51,591 nt of DNA, from assembly GCA_015061615.1 (NCBI GenBank), contig SUWE01000016.1, positions 1 through 51,591 on the forward strand, written 5' to 3'. Of this stretch, positions 19,198-28,012 are shown piece after piece (positions within the stretch are counted from its first letter, which is position 1; every line of letters starts with the position of its first letter). The translations under genes and the position numbers were made by a program. The notes under the pieces are model-generated. The model was not told where the DNA came from, ran no database searches, and saw only the letters and a list, made by a program, of their open reading frames with translations. Source of the stretch: Lentisphaerota bacterium. GTDB taxonomy: Bacteria > Verrucomicrobiota > Lentisphaeria > Victivallales > Victivallaceae.

Positions 19198-21492
19198 ATG
19201 TGTGGAAAATCTTGTGAATTGTGGAACAGTATATCGCCTTATCTGGCAGCGTACTATCCGGTCATCATCGGTATCGTGGTCTTTCTGATCCTCTGTTCGC
19301 CGCGGCTGACGTTGAAAATAGCCGCATGGGTGACAAGACTGGTGATGTTCCGCCTGCGGGTTATCGGTAAGGAAAATATGCCCTATTCCGGTCCGATCCT
19401 TCTGGTATCGAATCATGTTTCACTGGTCGATATGCTGATGATCCAGGCGGTCGTGCGCCAGCGGGTGCGCTTTATGGTGCGAACTGAGATCATCAACTTT
19501 CTGCCGACCCGCTTCATTTTCTGGTATCTCGGAGTTTTGAGTGTTCCCAGTGCGCGCCACCCCAAGGCGATGAAGAAGTTTTTCGGCGAGATACAGCACC
19601 GCCTGAGAAAAGGTGAAACGATCTGTTTCTTCCCCGAAGGTGCAATTTCCGGCAGCGGCAACCTGATGCGTTTCCGCTCCGGTGTACAGGCGCTTATTCC
19701 GCCGGATATCCAGGTGACAGTGATGCCTGTCCGTCTGGGAATGATCCACGGCCGTCTGACCGGAATCTACAAAAACCGTCTGCGCTTCCACAAGCTCACC
19801 CGCTGGCCGGTGGACTTTTCCGTTGCCATCGGCAAACCGGTCGATCCCAATCTTTCAGCGTTCCAGCTCCGTCAGAAGATATCTGAACTCGGCGCTATCG
19901 CGGAAACCTCACCCCAGCCCGGTGAACGCCCCATCCACACCGCATTCATCTATTACGCCAAACGCCATCTGTTCGGCAAAATTTTCTACGATGCCACCAC
20001 GGAAACATGGTTCAGCAACTTCAAAATGCTGCTTCTGACCATCATGCTTTCAAAGATCATCCGCAAAATCGACAAAGGTACCAGCGGTTATACCGGTGTG
20101 CTTCTGCCCAATACGCCGATCGCCGCCGGAGTTCTGCTTTCAGTGCAGTGTGCCGACCGCACCCCCGCCATCATGAACTTCAGCGCCGGCAGACAGGTTG
20201 CACTGGATTCCGTCCGCCGTGCCGGAGTCAAAACGATCCTCACCAGCAGAAAGTTCCTCGACAAACTCAAATGGGAACCTTCGGAAGAAATGGTGCTTCT
20301 TGAAGATATCGTCCCGACTATCAGCAAAGGTAAAAAAATCCTTGCCATGCTCATGGCGATCTTTCTGCCGACCCGTACACTGGTGCGCAATATCGCACCG
20401 TTGAGCTGCTATAACATGTTCCAGCAGGCGGCACTGCTCTTTTCCAGCGGTTCGACCGGAACCCCGAAGGCGGTGATGCTGACCCAGCGTAATATCAACT
20501 GCGATATCCAGTCATTCATCCGCGTGGTGGATTGGTCGACCAACGACAGAGTCGCCGGAAACCTGCCGATTTTCCACTCCTTCGGCTTCACGGTCTGCTT
20601 CGCCCTGCCCGCGACGACCGGAACCCCGGTGGCTTACGTTGCCAACCCGCTTGATTCTGCAGTGATCGTGCGCAGCGTGCGCGACTTCAAGATCACCATT
20701 CTCTGCGCGACTCCGACATTTTTGCAGAAGTATTTGATGAAAGCCAAGCCGGAAGATTTCAAAACTCTCCGTCTCTGTATCACCGGTGCGGAAAAACTGC
20801 GTACCGAACTTGCTGAACGCTACCGCAACATGACCGGCAGAGATATCGTTGAAGGTTTCGGCTGTACCGAACTTTCACCGATAGTCACCATCAATCTGAA
20901 CAACTCCATATACACAATGGGAACAAAGAGTGACCATCCGGGCAGTATCGGCTGTCCCCTGCCGGGCATCCACGCCCGCATCGTCGATATCAACACCGGC
21001 GTGGAACTTCCGCCCGGAGAAGATGGCAGACTTCAGGTACGCGCCGGTTCCGTAATGAAGGGCTACCTCGGTCAGCCGGAACTGACCGAACAGGTCATTC
21101 AGAACAATTACTACGACACCGGTGATATCGGCCACATGGACGAAGACGGATATATTTACATTACCGGACGCGCTTCACGTTTCAGCAAGATCGGCGGCGA
21201 AATGGTTCCGCACGAGGGTGTTGAAGAAGCGATAACCCAGATACTCCACTCAGAGAACCGCGAAATCGCCGTTGCCGGACGCAGTGACCGTCTCAAAGGT
21301 GAAAGACTGGTGGTGTTCCATATCATTGAAAATATCGACACCGCCGCGATCATCAACGGTCTGCGCGAAGCGGGACTGCCCAATATCTGGATCCCCAAAG
21401 CCGATGACTTCATCAAAGTCGATCACCTCCCGATGCTCGGTTCGGGCAAACTTGACCTGAGCGCCCTGCGCAAAATGGCGGAAAAACTTTAA
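19198..21492 (+). CDS. aas: Fused lysophospholipid acyltransferase / acyl-ACP ligase
   Basis: 764 residues with an N-terminal membrane segment (YYPVIIGIVVFLILCSPRL). A PlsC-type acyltransferase domain follows, with the H-x4-D motif in NHVSLVD and FPEGAISGSG as substrate site. The rest is an AMP-forming ligase: P-loop LLFSSGSTGTPKAVML, GFGCTELSPI, YDTGDIGHMDEDGYIYI. This order is that of Aas, which activates free fatty acids and re-acylates lysophosphatidylethanolamine at the inner membrane. ACGGAG lies about 10 nt before the ATG. RecQ follows after 36 nt in the same direction, so the two may share the upstream promoter. Family confidence is high; acyl-chain and lysolipid specificity is not readable. 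Confidence 0.88.
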   Translation: MCGKSCELWNSISPYLAAYYPVIIGIVVFLILCSPRLTLKIAAWVTRLVMFRLRVIGKENMPYSGPILLVSNHVSLVDMLMIQAVVRQRVRFMVRTEIINFLPTRFIFWYLGVLSVPSARHPKAMKKFFGEIQHRLRKGETICFFPEGAISGSGNLMRFRSGVQALIPPDIQVTVMPVRLGMIHGRLTGIYKNRLRFHKLTRWPVDFSVAIGKPVDPNLSAFQLRQKISELGAIAETSPQPGERPIHTAFIYYAKRHLFGKIFYDATTETWFSNFKMLLLTIMLSKIIRKIDKGTSGYTGVLLPNTPIAAGVLLSVQCADRTPAIMNFSAGRQVALDSVRRAGVKTILTSRKFLDKLKWEPSEEMVLLEDIVPTISKGKKILAMLMAIFLPTRTLVRNIAPLSCYNMFQQAALLFSSGSTGTPKAVMLTQRNINCDIQSFIRVVDWSTNDRVAGNLPIFHSFGFTVCFALPATTGTPVAYVANPLDSAVIVRSVRDFKITILCATPTFLQKYLMKAKPEDFKTLRLCITGAEKLRTELAERYRNMTGRDIVEGFGCTELSPIVTINLNNSIYTMGTKSDHPGSIGCPLPGIHARIVDINTGVELPPGEDGRLQVRAGSVMKGYLGQPELTEQVIQNNYYDTGDIGHMDEDGYIYITGRASRFSKIGGEMVPHEGVEEAITQILHSENREIAVAGRSDRLKGERLVVFHIIENIDTAAIINGLREAGLPNIWIPKADDFIKVDHLPMLGSGKLDLSALRKMAEKL

Positions 21493-21528
21493 GCAGTTCC
21501 CTGACCGCCTTGTTTGCACAACTCCGCC

Positions 21529-23538
21529 ATGATGACGATAGATGACGCACTGCACAGATATTTTCACTTTGATGATTTTCTCGATCATCAGCGGCAGATA
21601 ATAGAAAAAATCACTGCCGGTGAGGATATCTGTGTCGTCATGCCCACCGGAGCAGGAAAATCTCTCTGTTACCAGCTGCCGGTATTGATGCGTGAACGCT
21701 ATTCGCTGATCGTTTCACCGCTTATTGCTCTGATGGCGGATCAGGTTGCCGCGTTGCGCGGCAAAGGCATTCCGGCGGCATTCATAAACAGCTCCATAAC
21801 CTTCAGCGAGCAGCTGAAAGCTGCCGATGCCGCGGCAAGAGGCGAAATAAAACTGCTTTATGTTGCTCCGGAACGGCTCCAGACAGATTTTTTCCGCCGT
21901 TTCATAACCGGTAATCCCCCGGAAATGCTGGTGGTGGATGAGGCGCACTGCATCAGTGAATGGGGACACGACTTCCGCCCGAGCTACCGCAGGATAGGAG
22001 AGACCGCAAATGAACTGGGGATCCGCCAAATCTGCGCCTTCACCGCAACGGCAACGCCGGAAGTTTGCAACGATATCCGCCATCAGCTGAAAAGGGACAA
22101 TATGGAGCTTATGGTTGCGGGATTCCGCCGTCCCAATCTCGCATTCAAGGTGATAAGCTGTGACGGAAAAAAAGAGGCGAAACTCCGGAAAATCGAAAAG
22201 ATATTGGAAAAAGAGTCCAAACCGACCATCATCTATGCCGCGACCCGTCAGGCAGTGGACGAACTTGCCGGATTGCCCGGAGTCGTCGGATATCATGCCG
22301 GAATGAGTATCGAAGAACGTACCCGTGCGCAGGAGTATTTTATGACCGCCCCTGCCCCCGTTCTGGCGGCGACCAACGCATTCGGAATGGGAATCGACCG
22401 CCCTGATGTGCGACGGGTCATCCACTATCAGATTTCCGGTTCGCTTGAAGCGTATTATCAGGAAGCCGGACGCGCCGGACGTGACGGAGAAGCGGCAGAG
22501 TGTATCCTTTTTTTCAGTTTTTCCGACTGCTATATCCATAAATTCCTTATAGAAATGAACAATCCTCCGCCGGCAGTCATCCGGGCGGTCTACAGGGAGC
22601 TTTATTACCGCACTCAGGATATGGGCAAAAGCGGAGAAATCGAAGTCAAACCCTCTGAATTGCGCGAAGATATTCCTGCCGCCAAAGGCGACGGACAGAT
22701 ATCTGCCGCGCTCGGAATACTTGAAAAACTGGGATTCATCCGCCGTTCAGCGAAAAAGAGCGGCACCGGAACAATCCGTTTCACCGGAGACCCTGACCAT
22801 TTGAGGATCCTTCATCAGGATGAAAAGACCCAGCGTTCAAGATTCATCCACCGGGTACTGACCCGTTACGGCAGAAGTGCGGTGCAGGAGTTTGAAACAA
22901 ATATTGATGAACTTGCGCAAATCGCCGGTTTGAACACCGATCAGATAAAACGGGTAATAAACGCTCTTGACGGCGATTGTCTGGTGTGGAAAGCCGGATT
23001 TTCCGGAAGAGCCGTGGAACTGACCGATCCGGAACTCCGTATGGTGGAGCTTGACGATGCAGAACTCGGCAGACACTTGAATTATGAGCTTGACCGGCTT
23101 GAAGAAATGGTGGATTACGCAAAAAGTCACCGCTGCCGTCAGGTGGAACTGGTCAGGTATTTCGGTGAAAACAGCGGCAAGTGGCAATGCGGATGCTGTG
23201 ACAACTGTTCCGGAAAAAGCAATATCAACGAAGCCGCCGCCGGTGCAACACCTGCCGATATCCGCCTTGCCCTGCGCGGAGCGGACTCGCTCAACGGCAG
23301 AGTCGGTATCGGCAAACTCAGCCAGATACTTGCCGGCAGCCGCAGTGCTTCAATCATGGCGGGCAACTGGCATCGCAACGCATGTTTCGGCGCCCTCGGA
23401 CACCTCAAGCCGGCAGCAGTGGAAAAACTTCTGCGTATCCTCTGCGACACCGGATACCTTGAACGTATCGACCGTAACGGCTACCCCTGCGTAAGAATTT
23501 CCCCATCCGGCAGAAAAAAACTGATGGGAATCGAGTAG
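21529..23538 (+). CDS. recQ: ATP-dependent DNA helicase RecQ, without HRDC domain
   Basis: 669 residues. Walker A is MPTGAGKSLCYQLP, the DEAH box VVDEAHCISEWGHDFRPSYR, motif IV-VI region ATNAFGMGIDRPDVR and YQEAGRAGRDGEAAE. The RQC zinc site is at HRCRQVELVRYFG and CGCCDNC, followed by a winged helix to the end. The C-terminal HRDC domain of longer RecQ proteins is absent. It unwinds 3'-5' duplexes in recombination and fork repair. Starts are ambiguous: TTG 21514, ATG 21529 or ATG 21532, none with a strong ribosome site; I use 21529. It lies 36 nt after aas. Confidence 0.93.
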   Translation: MMTIDDALHRYFHFDDFLDHQRQIIEKITAGEDICVVMPTGAGKSLCYQLPVLMRERYSLIVSPLIALMADQVAALRGKGIPAAFINSSITFSEQLKAADAAARGEIKLLYVAPERLQTDFFRRFITGNPPEMLVVDEAHCISEWGHDFRPSYRRIGETANELGIRQICAFTATATPEVCNDIRHQLKRDNMELMVAGFRRPNLAFKVISCDGKKEAKLRKIEKILEKESKPTIIYAATRQAVDELAGLPGVVGYHAGMSIEERTRAQEYFMTAPAPVLAATNAFGMGIDRPDVRRVIHYQISGSLEAYYQEAGRAGRDGEAAECILFFSFSDCYIHKFLIEMNNPPPAVIRAVYRELYYRTQDMGKSGEIEVKPSELREDIPAAKGDGQISAALGILEKLGFIRRSAKKSGTGTIRFTGDPDHLRILHQDEKTQRSRFIHRVLTRYGRSAVQEFETNIDELAQIAGLNTDQIKRVINALDGDCLVWKAGFSGRAVELTDPELRMVELDDAELGRHLNYELDRLEEMVDYAKSHRCRQVELVRYFGENSGKWQCGCCDNCSGKSNINEAAAGATPADIRLALRGADSLNGRVGIGKLSQILAGSRSASIMAGNWHRNACFGALGHLKPAAVEKLLRILCDTGYLERIDRNGYPCVRISPSGRKKLMGIE

Positions 23539-23547
23539 CAGACAAAA

Positions 23548-24033
23548 ATGAAAAAACTGTTTTTACGGCTCCTTACAACCCTTTCAGCATTGCAGGCAGG
23601 CAGGGTATTTTCTGTTGATTCAATCACAATCATCGCCTCTTGCAAAGAGGATTCCGATATTGTTGCGGCGGCACTGGAAATCATCAAAAAACACTCCGAC
23701 AGCAGAAAATGGCACAAAATAATCACCGAAAATATCCGCCGTATATTGGTTTCACGCAATAAATACCTGCCGCCTTTTTGTGTTTGGTATAATACCAAAC
23801 AACTCTCGTTAAAACGGGATTTTATTCAGAATACCACTTTGCTTATCACTGCTTCAATGTTGATAAATTACGCCATTTTGTTACGGGATGATCTGCCGCC
23901 TTACTCTGCATGTGCCATTGAAGAACAACTGCGTTTTCCCGCAACCTCAGATACAGTTGCCTGTCAAACGATGATCAACTGTTACCGGCAGTTGAAACAT
24001 GATTTTACTTTCTCTCTGCCGTCCGGTTCCTGA
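23548..24033 (+). CDS. Orphan hypothetical protein, possibly decayed
   Basis: 161 residues, not recognised. It begins 9 nt after recQ with MKKLFLRLLTTLSALQAGRV, which could be a weak signal peptide. A mid-protein stretch TTLLITASMLINYAILLRDD is moderately hydrophobic. The ribosome site is poor and the base composition is more AT-rich than recQ. A 19-bp near-perfect palindrome sits inside it at 23782-23800. The next 248 bases (24034-24281) hold no gene I can support, only short frames ending in stops. It may be a real recQ-linked gene, a remnant, or chance; I lean to a degraded or lineage-specific gene. Confidence 0.4.
   Translation: MKKLFLRLLTTLSALQAGRVFSVDSITIIASCKEDSDIVAAALEIIKKHSDSRKWHKIITENIRRILVSRNKYLPPFCVWYNTKQLSLKRDFIQNTTLLITASMLINYAILLRDDLPPYSACAIEEQLRFPATSDTVACQTMINCYRQLKHDFTFSLPSGS
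23782..23800. repeat. Inverted repeat with 9-bp arms and 1-nt centre
   Basis: GTTTGGTATAATACCAAAC: arms GTTTGGTAT and ATACCAAAC around a single A. Too short a loop for a terminator hairpin, so more like a protein-binding palindrome. It lies inside the orphan ORF 23548-24033. Confidence 0.5.
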
Positions 24034-24281
24034 AGGGATGCCGAATAAGATTGCAGTGCTTAAAAAATCTGCGGAAAATCAATTTTTCTGCTGTTGTACG
24101 CGAGTTTCCGGATTATCAGAAAATTGAATCAGGCTTTTGCTCCCCTTCAATGGTTGAAACTGCGTTCAAAAGCATCCGGGGAATGAAGATGAAAAATTGT
24201 AAAAAATGATAATGCGCGGAACAAAACATGACAATATGATTCTTAATGATTCTGACTGAAAGTTCAACGATTTTCATCGAA

Positions 24282-25016
24282 TCACTCTCTTACAGCTCCG
24301 GCTTTTTGGCGCAATGCCACTGCGTGATTGCATGTCAGAGCATCAACTCCGGCAGATGCCATGGCAAGACCTTTTTCATCTGTATCAACACCCCATGCAA
24401 CAACACGCATCCCTTGGGCTCGCAACGCATCAACAAATGATTTATCAGCCCGGAAATCCGCCTTGAAACTAACCCCGCTGAAGTTGTGCTTCTGACAGAA
24501 TGCCGCCGTTTCCTCCGCAGTCGGGAATCTGCCGAAATAAGCTTCAAGATCAATCAACAAAACCCGGGTAACGTCCGGAAATTTTTCATTGGCAAGTTCC
24601 AGAGTTTCAATTTCAAAGGAACTCAAACCGATCCGCTTTCCCTGCGCCAGATGCTGATCCGTCAACAGTCGCAGTTCTGTCAGGTCAAAGGGTTTTCCTT
24701 TCAGTTCAATCTGGATAAATTTTCCGGGGAGAAGTGTCTCCAGAGCTTCGGAAATCAGCGGAACCGGGTGGACAGCGCACAATTCCTGACAGGTATGCTC
24801 AGAAACAGGCATATCGACTCCGGCGACCCGTTTGAGAGATTCATCATGAACGCAGACAATACGGTTGTCGGAAGTCATACGGATATCCAGTTCGATTCCA
24901 TCGGAATCCCGTTCCATTGCCAGGGCAAAAGCAGCAAGTGTATTTTCCGGAGCATCATCAGATTCTCCGCGGTGTGACAGAAAAAGAGTATTTTTAATTT
25001 TATTCTGCTGAGTCAT
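24282..25016 (-). CDS. Glycerophosphodiester phosphodiesterase
   Basis: 244 residues, GDPD family, UgpQ-like length and without a signal peptide, so cytoplasmic. Catalytic motifs: LSHRGESDDAPENTLAAF (His-Arg and Glu), DGIELDIRMTSDNRIVCVHD (Glu-x-Asp and the second His), IQIELKGK (metal Glu), and VVAWGVDTDEKG near the end. It hydrolyses glycerophosphodiesters to glycerol 3-phosphate and an alcohol, a natural follow-up to phospholipid turnover by enzymes like Aas nearby. The ATG at 25016 has GAGAGG just upstream; the ATG at 25028 overlaps that site. A MITE-like copy begins 36 nt upstream of the start. Confidence 0.9.
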   Translation of the reverse strand: MTQQNKIKNTLFLSHRGESDDAPENTLAAFALAMERDSDGIELDIRMTSDNRIVCVHDESLKRVAGVDMPVSEHTCQELCAVHPVPLISEALETLLPGKFIQIELKGKPFDLTELRLLTDQHLAQGKRIGLSSFEIETLELANEKFPDVTRVLLIDLEAYFGRFPTAEETAAFCQKHNFSGVSFKADFRADKSFVDALRAQGMRVVAWGVDTDEKGLAMASAGVDALTCNHAVALRQKAGAVRE

Positions 25017-25051
25017 AATCCTCTCCATAAGGTTTTATTTTGAAAAATGCT

Positions 25052-25174
25052 GAGGTAATTGCAAAAGTCAATCACAAAAAGATTGAAAAGAGAGCGTTGA
25101 TGGGATGAAAACGCCCCTGTTTCAGATCGCAACGGGAATTTTCAAGAGTTTTTGAGAACTTTTGAAATTGCCTC
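25052..25174. repeat. MITE-like repeat, copy 2
   Basis: 123 bp starting GAGGTAATTGCAAAAGTC and ending GAACTTTTGAAATTGCCTC, the same ends as copy 1 at 9611-9741. Shared inner stretches are CAATCA, CGCAACGG and AATTTTCA. It lies upstream of the glycerophosphodiesterase gene. On the minus strand a TTGACT near its end could act as an outward -35. Confidence 0.7.
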
Positions 25175-25243
25175 CTCCTGTATTTTGCAAAAATTCCTAT
25201 CGCGCTGAGCTGTCTATATCCACATTATGAATGAAAAATCGCT

Positions 25244-25466
25244 TTATTTGCAAACCAATTCTGATTTGATTTGAAAAACGGCTTTTTTACACTTTTCCGG
25301 AAATTGCCGGACAAATCCCGGCAGAAAACAATCGTCATCCGGCAAAATTTTCTGAACTTCGCAGATGTGTTCTTTTGCGGTCTCACGCGGAGAAATATAA
25401 CCGTTGGCAACTGCTGCCGCCGCCGCCGATAACACAGAAATCGACTTTGTGAACAACGGTCTGCAT
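25244..25466 (-). pseudogene. FAD-dependent oxidoreductase remnant with internal deletion
   Basis: The ATG at 25466 opens MQTVVHKVDFCVIGGGGS, the typical start and dinucleotide-binding loop of the large FAD-dependent oxidoreductase family common in Lentisphaerota. After the GGC repeat the readable frame shifts by one and gives AAAVANGYISPRETAKEHIC, then VQKILPDDDCFLPG, which resembles the C-terminal end of the same family (normally about 450-600 residues). The middle of the gene is missing; the two ends meet in a GGC/GCG tract, suggesting deletion by repeat slippage. It lies 24 nt after the symporter gene on the same strand and was probably in its operon. Not functional. Confidence 0.6.
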
Positions 25467-25490
25467 AAGTAAATACCTGACAGAGAAATA

Positions 25491-26717
25491 TTATTCTTCA
25501 GCCTTGATCGTTTTGTCAACCATAGCGCAAACGCAGGAATCCGACCAGACGTTGACACCGGTTTCCACCATGTCGATAATTGCGTAAACCGGAAGAATGA
25601 TTCCCATGATACCCAGCGGCGCCCCGGTTCCCGCCATAAGAGAAAGCGTAAGGAAGTAGCATCCCATCGGGACTCCCGCATTGCCGACAGCTGAAACAAC
25701 TGAAATAAGCAGCCAGATCAGAATCGTTGAAAAAGTCAGTTCAACTCCGCCGTTCTGAAGCAGAAAGAGTGAAGTGACCATAATAAATGCCGCACAGCCG
25801 TTCATGTTGACGGTACAGCAAATAGGAAGAACAAAGCGGGCAACTTCCGGCTTGGCGTTGAGGTTGTTTTCCGCCGAAGCAACGGTAACCGGCAGAGTCG
25901 CCATCGAACTTTTGGTAAAAAATGCCATCAGCACCGCCGGAAGCATCGCTTTGAAGACTTTGAGCGGATTGATTTTGCGCATCAGCAGAAAGAGCGGCAG
26001 AATAACAAGGAACTGCAAAAAGTTTCCTCCGAGAACAACCGCCACATATTTGCCGATGGAATCCATCACCGCTCCGGCGGAAAGCTGCGCCGTAAGCTGG
26101 GCGGAAAAGGCGACGATACCCAGCGGCAGAGTCCAGACAAGTGCTTTGATGAGGGTGAAAAGAAGCTCCTGCGCACCGAGGATGACCTTCAAAAGCGCCT
26201 GAGTGTTTTCAGACTCCTGCATCAGAGCCAGCGCCAATCCGGCAGCGGCGGCAATTACCAATATCGTCAGCACACTGCCGTTGGCAAACGGAGTGATTAT
26301 ATTATCCGGAAAAATCGCCAGAATATGGCTGTAAACCGTGGCGGATCCCAGATTTGAAGGAACTTTATCTGCTCCTTTGGCGATCAGTTCCGCAGGGAGA
26401 TTCCCCGGAGCGATCAATTTGAAAAGCACTGCGCCGAGTGCGGAAGCGGCAATGGTGGTAAGCAGAGTCCAGAGCAGGGTATTGAGGAATATTTTGCCCA
26501 TATTCTTCTTTGCTCCGAGCATCGCCAGCGTAGTGGTGACCGCAAGCGCGATCGTGGGAACGGCAATGAATTTGAAAAGCCGGGTGTAAACGCCGGCAAT
26601 AAAGTTGAAAAGATCATTGAGCGCACCGATATTCAACGCTCCGAAAACGGCACCGATGATAAGAGCCGCCATCCAGACGGTGAACTGTTTCCAATTAAAT
26701 CCTTTTTCCCCTGACAT
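25491..26717 (-). CDS. Dicarboxylate/amino acid:cation symporter (DAACS)
   Basis: 408 residues, about eight membrane segments plus two re-entrant loops. Family motifs are FKFIAVPTIALAVTTTLAML, the serine-rich hairpin replaced by FFTKSSMATLPVT, CTVNMNGCAAFIMVTSLF (the NMxG Na+ site), and GNAGVPMGCYFLTLSLMAG with DMVETGVNVWSDSC, close to the DxxxTxxNVxGD substrate site of GltT/SstT. It takes up an acidic or small neutral amino acid, or a dicarboxylate, with Na+. Its start has GGGAG upstream and a good promoter, and it is divergent from the DMT transporter gene. The substrate is not readable. Confidence 0.9.
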   Translation of the reverse strand: MSGEKGFNWKQFTVWMAALIIGAVFGALNIGALNDLFNFIAGVYTRLFKFIAVPTIALAVTTTLAMLGAKKNMGKIFLNTLLWTLLTTIAASALGAVLFKLIAPGNLPAELIAKGADKVPSNLGSATVYSHILAIFPDNIITPFANGSVLTILVIAAAAGLALALMQESENTQALLKVILGAQELLFTLIKALVWTLPLGIVAFSAQLTAQLSAGAVMDSIGKYVAVVLGGNFLQFLVILPLFLLMRKINPLKVFKAMLPAVLMAFFTKSSMATLPVTVASAENNLNAKPEVARFVLPICCTVNMNGCAAFIMVTSLFLLQNGGVELTFSTILIWLLISVVSAVGNAGVPMGCYFLTLSLMAGTGAPLGIMGIILPVYAIIDMVETGVNVWSDSCVCAMVDKTIKAEE

Positions 26718-26758
26718 GATAAAATACTCCCTGTTTTATGATTTCAAGATATTTGCAT

Positions 26759-26787
26759 AATATACACCGGCTGTACTTTTTTTTCAA
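26759..26787 (-). promoter_or_regulatory. Sigma70-type promoter of the DAACS symporter
   Basis: On the minus strand TTGAAA (26782-26787), 17 bp, TATATT (26759-26764), about 40 nt before the start at 26717. Confidence 0.75.
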
Positions 26788-26902
26788 GCTCAGCATAAAA
26801 GAGAACTTGCAATACCATCAATATTTCAGAAATCTGAATCACATCATTATTTCACGAAACATTCCCGATTGTATGCAATACACTTTTACGCCGTTCAACT
26901 CC

Positions 26903-26930
26903 TTGTAAACCGGTCTCATGGTGGTATATT
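26903..26930 (+). promoter_or_regulatory. Promoter of the DMT transporter
   Basis: TTGTAA (26903-26908), 16 bp, TATATT (26925-26930), 26 nt before the ATG at 26957. Confidence 0.6.
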
Positions 26931-26956
26931 ATAAGCCGTTCAAGGAGAATACCGAC

Positions 26957-27841
26957 ATGAAAAAAACAAATCTTATTGCCAGTGCGTCACTTCTGCTTAC
27001 TGCCGCGATCTGGGGATTATCTTATTCCGCCGCTGCGGAAGCAATGGAAACTATGGCACCATTGTACTTTGTCTTTATCCGTTACATACTCGGAACACTG
27101 ATTTTGCTGCCTGTTATTGCATTTTCAAAAAAGCGTCCTTCAAAATCCCTCTTTATCGGCGGTTTTCTCTGCGGAATATGTCTGGCTGGCGGTGAAATAC
27201 TCCAGCAGTTCGGCTTGCTCTATACTTCCGCGGGCAAAGCGGGATTTCTCACGGCTCTCTATGTAATAATGATACCGCTTATCGGTATCTTCATCAAAAA
27301 GAAAACCGACTGGAAGGTCTGGTGTGCATCATTCCTTTCCGTTGCAGGAGCTTATTTGCTCTGTTCCGACGGAACGATCAGCAATTTCGGCAACTTCGGT
27401 GATCTGCTCATGGTGATATGCGCTCTCTTTTTCGCCTTTCAATTTATTGCCATCGCCAAATTCGCCCCGCAGGAAGACGCTCTGCAGCTTGCCGCAGTAC
27501 AGTTTTTCACCGTCGCCGTAATTTCCGGAATTGCCGCCGTCACCGCCGGTGAAAGCTGTTCGTGGAGCGGAATTTGCGCCACCACATACCCCTTGATTTT
27601 CTGCGGTATCATCGCTATCGGGTTTGCCTGTACAGTTCAGATAGCCGCACAGAAATATGTGCATCCAGCGACATCTTCAATTATTTTAAGCACTGCCAGT
27701 GTCTTTGCTGTCTTCTGGGGCTGGCTGACGCTCGGTGAACACTACACTTTTGCCAATATCATCGGCTGTGCAATCATCTTTTCAGCGGTAGTTCTGGTTC
27801 AGCTGCCCTCAAAGAAAGTTGCTGAAAATCAACAGGATTGA
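26957..27841 (+). CDS. EamA/DMT-family metabolite transporter
   Basis: 294 residues with ten hydrophobic segments in two five-helix EamA repeats. The first repeat has the usual LTAAIWGLSYSAA and FVFIRYILGTLILLP; the second has FCGIIAIGFACTVQIAAQKY, ATSSIILSTASVFAVFWGWL and LGEHYTFANIIGCAIIFSAV, the conserved C-terminal GE motif. The ATG at 26957 has AAGGAG about 9 nt upstream. The family exports amino acids or other metabolites; the substrate cannot be told. It has its own promoter and is followed by the type I secretion genes. Confidence 0.88.
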   Translation: MKKTNLIASASLLLTAAIWGLSYSAAAEAMETMAPLYFVFIRYILGTLILLPVIAFSKKRPSKSLFIGGFLCGICLAGGEILQQFGLLYTSAGKAGFLTALYVIMIPLIGIFIKKKTDWKVWCASFLSVAGAYLLCSDGTISNFGNFGDLLMVICALFFAFQFIAIAKFAPQEDALQLAAVQFFTVAVISGIAAVTAGESCSWSGICATTYPLIFCGIIAIGFACTVQIAAQKYVHPATSSIILSTASVFAVFWGWLTLGEHYTFANIIGCAIIFSAVVLVQLPSKKVAENQQD

Positions 27842-27898
27842 AATTCAGCCCGCTGCCTCCCGATCTCCTGTATCCGCCGGTAAACTTCAAATCGGCAT

Positions 27899-27927
27899 TT
27901 GCATTTTCCGTAACATTATGCTATATT
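27899..27927 (+). promoter_or_regulatory. Promoter of the type I secretion operon
   Basis: TTGCAT (27899-27904), 17 bp, TATATT (27922-27927). It leaves an 80-nt leader before the preferred ATG at 28013, which argues against the ATG at 27947 being strongly used. Confidence 0.6.
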
Positions 27928-28012
27928 AATATGATTACTGTATTTTATGGCGGAAAACGCATCTGTTTTCAGTAAATTCCGCCTGCTCAATGACAAAACG
28001 AGGTTTATCAGA

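Noticed and set aside
25225..25410. 61-residue frame on the minus strand
   Set aside because: Out of frame with the recognisable oxidoreductase tail and without any start signal.
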